Of a DNA stretch of 64,000 bases, positions 35,967-47,545 are shown one piece after another. The number at the start of each line of letters is the position of its first letter. The first letter of the stretch is position 1. The DNA is from Cryptomeria japonica (Eukaryota; Streptophyta; Pinopsida; Cupressales; Cupressaceae). The stretch covers positions 475,226,573-475,290,572 of the forward strand of contig NC_081409.1 of assembly GCF_030272615.1 (NCBI RefSeq). Reading direction: 5' to 3'. The notes below the pieces were generated by a model. The model was not told the origin of the DNA and ran no database searches. It saw only the letters and a program-made list of their open reading frames with translations. Both the position numbers and the translations under genes were made by a program.

Positions 35967-37238
35967 ATGGGGGAATACAGTGTGAGGGAACTTACTCATC
36001 ATATCACTCAGACTGAGAGAGCCTATGATGAACTCAAAGTCAAGTATAAAGCCTCTTTGGCCAATAAAAGAGAGCATGTTGAGAAACTGATGGAACTCAC
36101 TGAAAATAGCTCTTTTGATGAAGCAGACATGGATGCCCTAGTTGAAGAAGTTGAAAAACTAAATGAATCTAAAGCCAATATTAGAAAAGAGTTAGAAGGA
36201 CTGACTATTAGAATGTGTCAAGAGCATGAGAACAGAAGGAAAGCTGAAGATCTGGTAAAAGACAAAGATCATGAGATCTCCAAGCTAAAGCAAGAAATCA
36301 GTACCCTTACCGCTCATCTCCAAGAGAGTAAAGTGGAAAAAGAAGAAATGCAAGGAGAACTAAACATGGCTATTTCTAAGAATGCAATCTTGATGGAATC
36401 CAATGCTGCTATTTCCAAGGAACTTACTGAGTCAAAGGAGATACTTGCCAAATTCAATAAGAGTACTGTTAAGCTAGAACGAAAGCTGGAATCAGCAAAG
36501 CCAATAAAGAATACCACTGGACTTGGTTTCTCTGGGTATGAGGAAGGTGAGACCTCTGGAACAAAAGCTAAAGCATCAAAGAAGCAACCGACATCCAAGG
36601 ATAAAGGTAAGCAAAAATTTTAACCTGTTTTCTTTAATTGTCTCAAAGGACATACTACCAATGTGTGTAGAAGAAAGGCCTACAACAATTTTCCTTATTT
36701 TCTAAACAATAAGCCTAGATCCAATAGATTCAATGGAAACTGTTATGGATGCAACAAGTTTGGGCATATAGCATTTGAATGTAGGTCTGTTTTGCACAAC
36801 ATTGGGAGATATCCTCCAAGGACTCAAGGAGTTATTCCAGAACCTTCTGTGAACCGGAATCCCAACCGGTAAAATACCTATGACCATCAGTCAGGTGGTT
36901 ATCAAGCAGAAACTAGTTGGAGACCAACTTGTTTGATCTGTCATGGTAGCGGTCACACTGCTTCAACATGCAGAAGGAAGAATGGAAGTATGAATAACGG
37001 ACCATGGAGAACACTTGGAATGGTATGCTATCATTGCAACAAACCGGGACACACTGCCAAAACCTGCAGACTAAGAAAGAACCTATCGGATGATATACTG
37101 ATCACTCCAGAAGGGAAGATTGATGTTGAAACCATTCAAATAGAAATGAATAAAACTTGGAAAAAGAGATCAGAAGAAGAGTCACAAGATGAACTGGTTT
37201 CTGCACCTAGTGTGGAAGCCTCTGAATCGGCAAATTGA
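35967..37238 (+). pseudogene. gag: NA1 gag, coiled coil plus zinc knuckles
   Basis: One frame of 424 codons from ATG at 35967 to TGA at 37236-37238, with TAA at 36621-36623 and 36870-36872. Residues about 1-190 form a Glu/Lys-rich coiled coil (for example LVKDKDHEISKLKQEISTL). A LGFSGYEEGETSG segment follows, of the kind seen after the coiled coil in SIRE gags. Then a first knuckle lacks its first Cys (FFNCLKGHTTNVC), followed by three intact CCHC knuckles: CYGCNKFGHIAFEC, CLICHGSGHTASTC and CYHCNKPGHTAKTC. The usual N-terminal Copia capsid domain is missing, so only the RNA-binding half is kept. Confidence 0.8.
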
Positions 37239-37675
37239 GCTTCAGAAAAGCTTAGAGGGAACACATCGGTGAAATATTTTGAACCCCCGGTTTATATCGG
37301 TAAAGACCTTAACTGGTATATGTTACCTGTCAGTCAATAGAAGACTTGAAGTAGTAAAAGGCAAAATTAGGGTTTGTGCCCTAGTGGTGATGCATTTATT
37401 ATGGTAGGTGAGAATTTGTTTAAAAGGGTTTTCGTCGTCATTATCACTTATCAGTTTTTGAGAGAAGAATTTTCAAGAGCAGAGTGACAAAGAGCGATTC
37501 GTCTAGTGATTCAACATGAATTCGAAAATCTTGCAGAGGAATCCAGTGATCTTTTTCAATCTATTAGTGAAGAACACTAAGAAGTGATCTAACAACCAAA
37601 GTGGTGTATTGTGGGTGACATTGAAAAACCCTAAATTTTGGATTGTATAAGTATTTCTTGAATTTCTCTCTTATC

Positions 37676-40600
37676 ATGGCTTCTGCATCACACTCTAGTT
37701 CTAGTGCACCTATAGATTCAGTCAAATTTCTTCAAAAGAAAATGAAATACAATGCCCTATCTCAAATTCCTGTCAGAGTTATTATCGAGGAAGACATTTC
37801 AGGGTATATAGATTATAAATTGGAAGACCTACGATCCCTAGTAATCCATTCCCAGCTAAGTCTATTATGTGGGGATGACAAGAAGATCAAACCTAAGTAT
37901 AGTATCCTTGAAAAGATGAAATTGCACAATGTGGTATATTTTCTGGAAGAGTTCACAGAAGAACATATTCGCATCATCCTTAGAAGAGTGCATGGTGACA
38001 AGATGTATCTTGAGTGGACCCATGACATCACACCAGAAGCAGTTTATGTTGTCACTAATTTCTGCAATATTGGAGAGGTACCAGCTCTACAAAAGGTCAT
38101 CAAAACTGAAATGACAAAGCTCACCGGTTCTGCGAGTGACAACCGGGCGATGACCGTCAACATCATTAAAGATGATCTGGTGAAATACGCTTGCATGGTG
38201 ATTGGTTATCGGATATTTTATGCCAGTAGAATGAATTCTATCCCTGCTACTGTAGTGAATGTTTCTTATAGGATGATCAAGGAAAACACTACATTTGACC
38301 TATGTACCTATCTACAGAAGCAATTGTTGTTGAATCTGAAGTCCATCAAATAGGATAATTCTTTGAGATTCAAGTTTGGACAACTTTTGGTCAGTTTATT
38401 CTTCTATTTTCAAGGTTATTTCCCTAGAGTAGGTGATGTTCAAAGGTCTACTGACCTACCAGTTTCCAGGCAGATTAAGGAGAGTCTACAAGTAGTGGGA
38501 ACTACATATCCTGAGAATCTGAATAAATATTTTGATGAATTTAAGCGGAAGATGAGCTAGAGAATAAAGATATCTAATGATATTGTGAAGAAGTATGAAG
38601 ATGACATCTGCTTCACAATAAGGATAGATGACTGCATAATGGAAGTGGTGGAACCGAGCAAGGAAGTAGTTGGCCCTATGGGGTATGAAGTAATGTATGA
38701 AATGTTGATCGAGTATGCCTCTACCTTACTTGCCTCTCAATTGGATGCTAAGAAAAAGAGAATTGGTACCTACTTAGAAAGGGTCACATCGGTTGAAGAA
38801 CCAAAATAGAAAGAGGGCAAAGTAGTGCCATCAGTATCTGCACCGGTTACCTCTGCCAGTCAGAAAGTGACCAGGCAGTCACCAGCTAAGAAGAAACCTG
38901 AGACTATTCCATCAAAGATATTCGAGAGAAAGCGGAAATCCAAGAATCACTCACCAGAGTCAGAAGACACTGAACCAGAGATTCAAACAAAGAAGAAAAG
39001 GCAATCAAGCAAGAAGGCAAAGTCTATCGGTAATGTACCTACAACTTCAGCACCGGTAAATATATATATTTCCTCTTATAAGCCAATGACACATTGTCAG
39101 AGGACACTAAAGAATATTAAGAGGAAAGTGCTTGATGATTTAAAGGAATATTTTGATGATTTTAATGATAATGAGAAAGAAGAAGTAGAGAAGGAAGTCA
39201 TCAAATATTTATGTGTTAATGATCGGTTGTTGTCAGAGATTAAATTGGTTCCTCCAAATTATTTGTATAATTCTTTCAATAATAAATGGCGCATTGCCAT
39301 TGAAAGAGAACAGGAGATCAGGGAGAAAATTTTTGCACAATATTTTCCTGATGCTTCAAATTCTGAATTATTTGAAATAATGGATAAGAACAAAGGCATC
39401 TTCTTCATGAGAAGGAGAAAACTCAAGCTACTAGAAGGTAAAGCTTCTGAAGTGGAAAAGGAAACACATCTACATGTTAAAGTTGTAGTCAGAATACACC
39501 AAGTATCTAAAGCCAATAAGAAGGCTGAACAAGAACCTGACCTATCCTCAAGCAAATCAGATGAGGCATTTGACAGTGAAGGAGAGAGAGTGATAGATAA
39601 AATTGACACTATTGATGTTGATACCTTAGATAATGAGGATGTCACTCCTGATAAGGAACAAGCTGAGAAAGAGAAATAGGACAAAGAACAAATGGAGAAA
39701 GACCAAGAAGAAAAAGCAAGGTAGGAAGAAAACAAGAGAAAGGAGGAAGAGAAAAAGAAAGAGGTAGAGAAGATGAAAGAAGAGGAGAAGAGGAAAGAAG
39801 AGAAGAAGAGGAAAGAAGAAGAGAAGAAGAAAGAAGAAGACAAGAGGAAGGAAGAAGAAAGGAAAAAGGAGGAAGAGAAGAAAAAGTAGGAAGAGGATAA
39901 GAAGAAGGAAGAAATGGAGAAAAATAAATAAGAAGAGGAGAAAAAGAAGAAAGAAGAGGAAAAGAAAAGAGAAGAAGAGGAGAAGGAAGTAGAAAAGAAC
40001 AAACATGTGAAGATCAAGAAAAAAGGAGGGCAGACTCCTAAGGCAACCGGTGATCAAACCAAATAGGTTGATACCACCAATCCTATTGATCTTCAATCAA
40101 TAGATGAGTCTAAGCTTCTTTGAAGCATCAAACTTGGACAGGAGAGACTGGAGGAATTGCGAAGGAAGAAAGAATAGGATGTCATACAAACTGCAGTTGA
40201 CACCCTTACCAGTCTAATTCTTGGTACCAACCTCCCCAGTACTGATTCCTCTCTATCCAAGCTCAAACTTCTTTGTACTATAGTAGACAACCAGGTACAA
40301 TGCTTGGAAGATGTTGTTGAAGCCACTACAAAGAAGAACCATGAAAAGGCACTCAATGTTGCCTTAGTCAAGCAATGAATGAACTGAGGATGCAACTACT
40401 AAAGCTGCAGAAAGATATCAGTGTTGCTATGGGTGAAGGTAAATTATTGTTGAGTAAAATTTTCCAACCCCATCTATTTTGTGAAGATGTTCTTAAACAG
40501 AAATCTAAACTCCAATCGGAGTTATAGGCATATATTAGCAATTTCAAGATGCCATATGATTCATTCACTACCAATGGACAAACCATTCATCATTATCAGC

Positions 40601-40893
40601 ATCAAACTGCAAAGATGAACTTAGAGATCAACAACCGGTCTAAATATTTGCAGGAGCTTCAACTGCTTCTATGACCAAGACTACAGATTCTTTAGAAATG
40701 TTTTCTCAACCTAAAAGCTATCACGGTAACTCAAGAGATGAGTACCATTGATGCAATGGAAGAACAGGCATTCCATATGAATACTGAAAGTGAGGTTGCT
40801 ACCTCATTACTTGATTCATGGACATTGACCATGAAAACTTTTATGCAGGACTTTAAATCTATTTTTGAGAAATTTCATTCCTTATTGTCATGA
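37676..40893 (+). pseudogene. NA1 ORF2, large unrecognised protein in place of pol
   Basis: About 1070 codons from ATG at 37676 (MASASHSSSSAPID) to TGA at 40891-40893, in one frame to about 40378 and then shifted by one. Ten in-frame stops precede the shift, eight of them TAG (first at 38351, 38558, 38807, 39677). N-terminal third: mixed globular sequence (HDITPEAVYVVTNFCNIGEV, ACMVIGYRIFYASRMN, SLFFYFQGYFPRVGD), loosely like plant transposon-associated domains. Middle: basic, SPAKKKPETIPSKIFERKRK. Residues about 668-778: a Glu/Lys coiled coil. C-terminus: helical (AMEEQAFHMNTESEVATS). No RT, integrase or protease motif. Function unknown. Confidence 0.7.
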
Positions 40894-41160
40894 ACATCTA
40901 CTCTATTTTATTATATATGCAAAAAGGGGTTACTTTGCATTAATTTGTCATTGTTGGCAAAGGGGGAGTAGTGTACATTAAAATTTTGGTGAATGTTACC
41001 ATTTCATGTACTTTCATGTTACCATTTTGGGGAGTAGTGTACATTGTAATTTCTACAAAAAAAGTAGTGTATATGCTTAGGTGGAGTAATTTTGATTAAA
41101 GCATTTTTTGTTGTAAAAACACTTAGATTTCAAAATTTTCCTAAGTGTTGCCATCAATGC

Positions 41161-41173
41161 CAAAGGGGGAGAT
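41161..41173 (+). other. Polypurine tract of NA1
   Basis: CAAAGGGGGAGAT directly precedes the 3' LTR start TGTTGGC. A second copy of the motif (GCAAAGGGGGAG at 40957-40968) lies 200 bases upstream. Multiple tracts are known from SIRE-type elements. Confidence 0.85.
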
Positions 41174-42366
41174 TGTTGGCATTTTGATGGTGTTTTGATT
41201 GTCATTGATGGACACACACTTTCTTGATGTATGAGTTATGCTCAACCGGTAATTGCTCCAAATTGGTATTGTGTATTATTGTGTGTATAGTCTTTAGACT
41301 ATCAGTTTTTTGCAGAAAATGGTTTACCAGTCATAGGTGATATGAAGACCCCAAGTGGTATGAGAATCCTGAGTGGTTCGAGGAGCTCAAGTGGTATGAG
41401 GATCCCAAGCGATTCGAGGAGCTCAAAGTGGTATGAAGGAACCAAGCGGTAGTTAACTTTGATCAGAACACTACCATCTACTAGTCTTCATTTTTGACAA
41501 CCAGTAATCGGTATATTGTATTAACCAGTATTACTTTGTGATGAGTTACCAACTGGTATTACTATAATGTGTGATGAGTCTCACACTTTGGTGGTGATTT
41601 TGTGTCGTGTTACAAAATGTGTCTAGATGCACTGAACTTGTGAACTTGTAGTCTAATTCTATTGGACTGACATGAAATTAGTTTCCTTTATAAGGACATC
41701 ATGTCTAGGGTTTGCATGTGAGATGCGTGATATGTGTAAGAGACAGAGTATGAGACATTGTGTGATCATTGAAGAGAAGATTAGATCCGTGTGAAGAGAT
41801 AGAGTATGGAGATATTGAAGACTGAAGTAATGTTGAAATGCATTAACAATGAGTTGTCAAGGATCTAACTAAGCATATTGTGCTATTATCTAGATCATTC
41901 ACCTGTTGATTACTAATATCTTCGACAAGTCTGAAACCCTTAACCGGGTAGGCCCAACAAAGCCTTTGTAAATCCTCTAACAAGGTGGTTCACAACTGTG
42001 GATCTGAAATCCTTTAACAAGGTAGTCTTTAGCAAGACTTATCTCCTAACAGAGATCTAGATTCCTAACAGGATCTGTTCTGGTGAAGAACATTGTATGA
42101 CCTTAACCAGTTTGGTTTCTATTCTGCAGATATTACTTGTGAGTTTCTACTCACTGTGGTTTTTCCCATTTGGGTTTCAACATCAAATATCTTGTGTTAT
42201 GGTGATTGTTCTCTTATGGGTGAATGCTTTGTTTGCTATTTGGTTTGCATTTATCTTGACCGGTTTATTAGTGAATCTGTTGTATCGGTTATCTACTAAA
42301 TTGTTTAAAAGTTTGTTTACAATATTTTTTGGTATACTAATTCACCCCCCCTCTTAGTATTCATCA
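41174..42366 (+). repeat. 3' LTR of NA1
   Basis: 1193 bp, copy of 34749-35916, start TGTTGGC, end TTCATCA. Its downstream half is part of the tandem duplication 41655-43853. Confidence 0.9.
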
Positions 42367-43853
42367 ATAGAAATTATTAAGATAAAAATATTTCACTACT
42401 ATGGGCAGCAAGTTATCTTATGCTAGATAGCCATGCAATAGGGAAACCACAGATAGATAGTAGTTTGCCCCCCACAAAGGAGACATATAATAAGATCAAG
42501 TGGATTGGCCCCCACAAAGGCAATAGATAAAAAGATCATTTGATAAATATACTAAGATAATCATGATGCAAATGTATAAATGAAATGAAAAGATGCAGAG
42601 ATATGAAAGCCCCCCTTAGAATGGTATGCATGGAACACATGTCATTCTGAGGAGAAAATATGTTATGTCACATCAACATAATGAGATTTCTCCATGAAAT
42701 TCCATCTTTGATGGATGACACATAAGACCCATATTATCAACAAAAACACAAAGAATTATATTGGACTGACATGAAATCAGTTTCCTTTATAAGGACATCA
42801 TGTCAAGGGTTTGCATGTGAGATGCATGATATGTGTAAGAGATAGAGTATGAGACATTGTGCGATCATTGAAGAGAAGATTAGGTATATGTGAAGAGATA
42901 GAGTGTGGAGATATTGAAGAATGAAGTAATGTTGAAATGCATTAACAATGAGCTGTCAAGGATCTAACTAAGCATATTGTGTTATTATCTAGATCATTCA
43001 CTTGTTGATTACTAATATCTTCAACAAGTCTGAAACCCTTAACCGGGTAGGCCCAAAAAAGCCTTTGTAAATCCTCTAACAAGGTGGTTCACAATTGTAG
43101 ATCTGAAATCCTTTAACAAGATAGTCTTTAACAGGACTTATCTCCTAATAGAGATCTAGATTCCTAATAGGATCTGTTCTAGTGAAGAACATTGTATGAC
43201 CTTAACCGGTTTGGTTTCTATTCTACAGATAGTTACTTGTGAGTTTCTTCTCATCGTGGTTTTTCCCATTTGGGTTTCCACATCAAATATATTGTGTTAT
43301 GGTGATTGTTCTCTTATGGGTGAATGCTTTGTTTGCTATTTGGTTTGCATTTATCTTAACCAGTTTATTAGTGAATCTGTTGTATCGGTTATCTGCTAAA
43401 TTGTTTAAAAGTTTGTTTATAGTATTTTTTGGTATACTAATTCACCCCCCCTCTTAGTATTCATCAATAGCAATTATTAAGATAAAAATATTTCACTACT
43501 ATGGGCAGCAAGTTGTCTTATGCTAGATAGCCATACAATAGGGAAACCACAGATAGATAGTGGTTTGCCCCCCACAAAGGAGACATATAATAAGATCAAG
43601 TGGATTGGCCCCCACAAAGGCAATAGATAAAAATATCATTTTATAAATATACTAAGATAATCATGATGCAAATGTATAAATGAAATGCAAAGATGCAGAG
43701 ATATGAAATCCCCCCTTAGAATGGTATGCATGAAACACATGTCATTCTAAGGAGAAAAGATGTTATGTCACATCAACATAACAAGATGTTTCCATGAAAT
43801 GCCATCTTTGATGGATGACACATAAGACCCATATTATCAACAAAAACACAAAG
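41655..43853. repeat. Tandem duplication of about 1.1 kb across the NA1 3' boundary
   Basis: Unit 1 is 41655-42753 and unit 2 is 42754-43853. Each holds the last 710 bases of the NA1 3' LTR plus about 390 bases of flanking element X. The junction reads AACACAAAG then AATT at 42753/42754; the same AACACAAAG ends unit 2 at 43853. Units are very similar throughout (a few percent by eye). Confidence 0.9.
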
Positions 43854-44631
43854 GCACGGGGATATTTGTTGATTTGATGTTAAAATCAATAGTAGTGAGA
43901 TGAGACGATGTATATAGTTGCATATGAGTGTTTCTCATTATGTCAAACTTTACAGATTATATGAATAAGGCACATGAAGACAAAGATAAAAGAAAAATCA
44001 GGTCAACATGGAAGAGAGCATAAATGTCCCCAACACTTGCATCATCCCCATATCAAAAATTAAGATACAATAAATAGAAGGGTGATTAACAAATCGAAGA
44101 AGGGGACAATTGATAATACCCTATTTTTTAGCACCAACAAAGAAACTTGGGTCCTCTAGGAGAGCACAAACACATAAGGATAGTCAACCTCTTGTTTTCA
44201 AGCACCGAAGGAGTAACTTGGGTCCTTAGAGATGGGAAAAAACATATAAAGCAAGCATAGGGGAACACAAATTGGCACACTCTGATGTAAAAGATAAAGA
44301 AAATGAGGTATTGTCCTACAAGTTTTCTATCAATAGGTCATCATCTTCCCAATGTTGATCATATGAGGAGGGGGGATGAGCCTAAAGAGGGACAACAACA
44401 AGGGCAATACCAAGTCCTTCACCAGTAGCGAGCCAAGGATAATGCAACTTCCACATTCTCATCCAAATTTTCCTAAGAAGTGAGGGTCTATGACTGTGTA
44501 AATATTATTGACAAAACTAGAATATCCTCTAAAGAGATAATCAAATTCCCCTCAACAAAAGATGTAGGTGACTCAACTCGAGGTGGAAAAACATGAGTTG
44601 TACCACCAACCCTCGAAAGATGGATGGAGAC
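42367..44631 (-). mobile_element. Interior of element X, continued
   Basis: Right-hand continuation of X after the NA1 insertion, including the duplicated flank to 43853. No frame on either strand carries a recognisable domain. A loose direct repeat occurs near 44140-44240 (AACTTGGGTCCT with CACATA), twice. It is probably 3' untranslated interior. It ends at the chromovirus LTR, where a TG-to-TA change marks position 44632. Confidence 0.45.
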
Positions 44632-46137
44632 TATAATGCCCCGCTAGGAACCCCAAAGGAAAACCCACAAACAAGGGTCGAACAATTTTTTTTTTTTAAA
44701 AGTATAAACATCATAAGTGCATTTACACAACATCCATGATAACACAAGCAGAAGATGAACACCAGAATTCCTTAAGGGTTACCAATGAATAATTAACTTC
44801 ATAAGATAAATTCCACAAATACAATTAATCCATCATTAACTCAATGATCACAAGAAGCCATAAGCAAATAACAGATTACACCATTGAAAGATTGAAAGGA
44901 TACAATATAATTCCACTTCAATAGCATGTACACATATCATAACTGAAACTGATAAATACATCCCCACATAGGATTACATTTCTCTTTCAATACATAGCTT
45001 CTCAATATACATATAAAGATACATCTCGAACAAATACAAGCTTACATAAGATCAATAATACAATGACCACATAGGTCTCCAAATAACAATAATTTTCAAA
45101 TATGAGATGAATCATCAGCCACAAACCACAGGAACACCTGCGAAGCCAATCCTCGTATGAAGGTACAAATCCGAACATTCAATGGGAAGTGGCACTACCA
45201 CCCGACCATGTAATTCCTAAAATGGAATCACCCCACCATGCTAGGAGATAGCTGAGGACCCTCAAACAAGCATAAGCATGACATGGTTGATAAAACAATA
45301 TGACTCCATGACAGCACAATATGACTCCAAAAAATCCAGGTGACTCAACATCACAAACACACAAGTGAACCAAATGAGAGAGTGTCATTGCATAGCTTGA
45401 GATGGATACCATGGTACAACCTCCATAGGTCCCGACTCACTGTCTTTGTAACCTCTCCCAAACCTCCGGTTCCAACTAAGACTCATGCGGACCCTACCAG
45501 CCTTTCATGAGGACAAGGTGGTCAATTTTCCATTCCAAGCCTTCTCACAACATGATGAGCCTCAGTACAAGCACTCACCCAGGTGCGAGGTACAATTATC
45601 TCTATTAATGTTATGAAACTACCCACTTAATCAATTCATTAGATTACCTGTTATTATCTGACTTTCGCTAGGTCATAATGCCTACCACTTTGGGCACAAC
45701 CCCCAAGTGAAAGCCACTCTCTCAAAGGACACTAAACAAACAAGGTCACTCCCCGAGGACCCTATGGCGAAGCAGATAGCCATAAAAATCACTATTAGAA
45801 ATAAGTGGTCAACAAGGACATACTGACTCTTGGCAAACCATAAGGAAAATACACTACATGGTTACGACAATGAAGCCAACATATATCACTTGGTCAAAGG
45901 TACCAAATATGCCACCACAAGATGATTGAACCATAGACCAAAAATAACACATTACAAACTTGCAAGGACAACTATTTCACTAAGTCCACTCTTAGACAAT
46001 CTTTGAGAAAAAAAGCATCGTAAACACTTGAAACATCATTGATGGAAAAAAATTAAATAAAAAACTCTTTCCAGTAGTCACATTATTCAATTTCCAAATC
46101 AATAATCCATCAGAAATGAAATCCACATTAAACATTC
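44632..46137 (-). repeat. Chromovirus 3' LTR, distal part
   Basis: Begins (plus strand) TATAATGCCCCGC, matching TGTAATGCCCCGC at 63358, and aligns with 63358-64000 over its first 640 bases. It is the LTR end on the coding strand. It ends at the NA2 target duplication CATTC, 46133-46137. Confidence 0.88.
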
Positions 46138-47528
46138 TATAACTAGGAAAATGGAATGCATCAAAGCAATAAATATTAGCTAACCACAAAGCTAAATTGC
46201 AATGAAATAAAATCCTATTACAATCAATAGAAGAATTGAAATTAAGACATTCAAAATAAACGAAAAATCATCACCAATGTCTCTTTCAATTGACCTCCAT
46301 TGTCCTTCTTTCTCCTTCAAATTATCTTGTTTGTGGATCTCACCTACAAGTGCAAGAGCAAAATATGAAAGCAAGCAAGGTGACAAGATGAAAATTGCAG
46401 CATAAGCATACTAGAAGCGTGGTTGATTCCTTCTTTCATTGAAGAAAATCATCCAATTTATAGACAAATTGGAGAGAGGACAACATTAGCATGAAGAGAT
46501 TTGAAAGGAAATTCAAATCAAGAATGGTAAAATTATGACAAATGACAATTTTCTATGCAAGGAGTATGACAAATTATGACAAGTTGCTATGCAAAATGCA
46601 TGACAAATTATGACAAATTATGGCAAGTTGCTATGCAAAATGCATGACAAATTATGACAAGATTGAAATAGAAATAGAAATTAGAAATTAGAAGAAATTA
46701 GAAAATTAGAAAATTGAGGAAAAAGATGATTAGGTGAATTAATTAATAGGTTTTCATCCATTAATTAATTCATGAAAGAGACCTAGGACTAAATAAATAG
46801 ATTTATTTAACCCACAAAGAAGAAGAAAAGGATTAAATGAACAAATCATAAAACCCTAGAAATAAGAGGACAAGGAATTAGGTCAAGACAACAAAAAATT
46901 AATGTAGTTTCGATCATGATTCTGATTGACAAAGGACCAATGTTGATAAATGATTGAGATTGATTGACAAAAATCAATGAGAAATTGACCAAGATTGACA
47001 AGGAGATCAAATTGATAGGCACCAATTAATGAGGAACAATGACTAATCGATCCAAATTGACATGATTGAAAAGGACAAGGATCGATGACGAATCGATCGG
47101 AAAATGACAAGATTGACAAGGACAAGGATCGATGACGAATCGATCACAAAATGACGAGATTGACAAGTTGATAATCGCAAATGATTACTAACAAGCTAAA
47201 GATGATTGAAAGATTGACAAGAGGACAAAACCCTAATTCTACCATCAATTAGAATTGAAGATGTCCAAAATGATTATAAATGAGCACACACATTGATGCG
47301 ACAGGATAAGATCGACAAAAATCATGACTGAAGATTGTTATCGACAAGACCTAATTTGAAAGCGAGAAAAATGAGGAATGCAGAAGAAGGACTCGATGCT
47401 CGCAAATGATAAAGACCAAGTGCACAACATAGAAGAAATGTTAATGCAATGCAAGAACCCTAAAATAAGGCAATGCACAAATGTTAAAGTATGACTCCAC
47501 AAGCGTTGACCATTTTTAGATGTCTACA
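46138..47528 (-). repeat. 3' LTR of NA2
   Basis: 1391 bp. On the minus strand it starts TGTAGACATCTAAAAATGG and ends CTAGTTATA (the terminal CA changed to TA). Contains direct repeats near 46540-46660 (ATGACAAATTATGACAAG with TTGCTATGCAAAATGC) and 47065-47165 (GACAAGGATCGATGACGAATCGATC, twice). TATA-type box on the minus strand at 46456-46463. Confidence 0.92.
46456..46463 (-). promoter_or_regulatory. TATA-type box in NA2 LTR
   Basis: Minus-strand CTATAAAT followed by TGG. The matching site in the other LTR is at 55090-55097, where the first base has changed (TTATAAAT). Same core as in the Tat LTR. Confidence 0.45.
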
Positions 47529-47545
47529 TTTTGCCCCTCTTTGAG
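47529..47545 (-). other. Polypurine tract of NA2
   Basis: Minus-strand CTCAAAGAGGGGCAAAA directly precedes TGTAGACATC. It is nearly identical to the tract of the intact Tat element. Confidence 0.88.

Larger units (their letters stand above)
34749..42366 (+). mobile_element. NA1: SIRE-like LTR element lacking pol
   Basis: 7618 bp with LTRs at 34749-35916 and 41174-42366 (start TGTTGGCATTTTG, end TATTCATCA). It has an initiator-Met-type primer site and two polypurine-like tracts (40957-40968, 41161-41173) of the AAAGGGGGAGA form used by SIRE/Maximus Copia elements. The interior has a partial gag (35967-37238) and a second ORF (37676-40893), and no protease, integrase or RT. Flanking 5-mers are ATAAC (34744-34748) and ATAGA (42367-42371). 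The duplicated flank at 43467 reads ATAGC, one change from the left copy. It is non-autonomous and would need Copia proteins in trans. Confidence 0.85.

Noticed and set aside
39259-40096. Long minus-strand Ser/Phe-rich frames
   Set aside because: Mirror image of the Glu/Lys-rich coiled coil of NA1 ORF2 on the plus strand.
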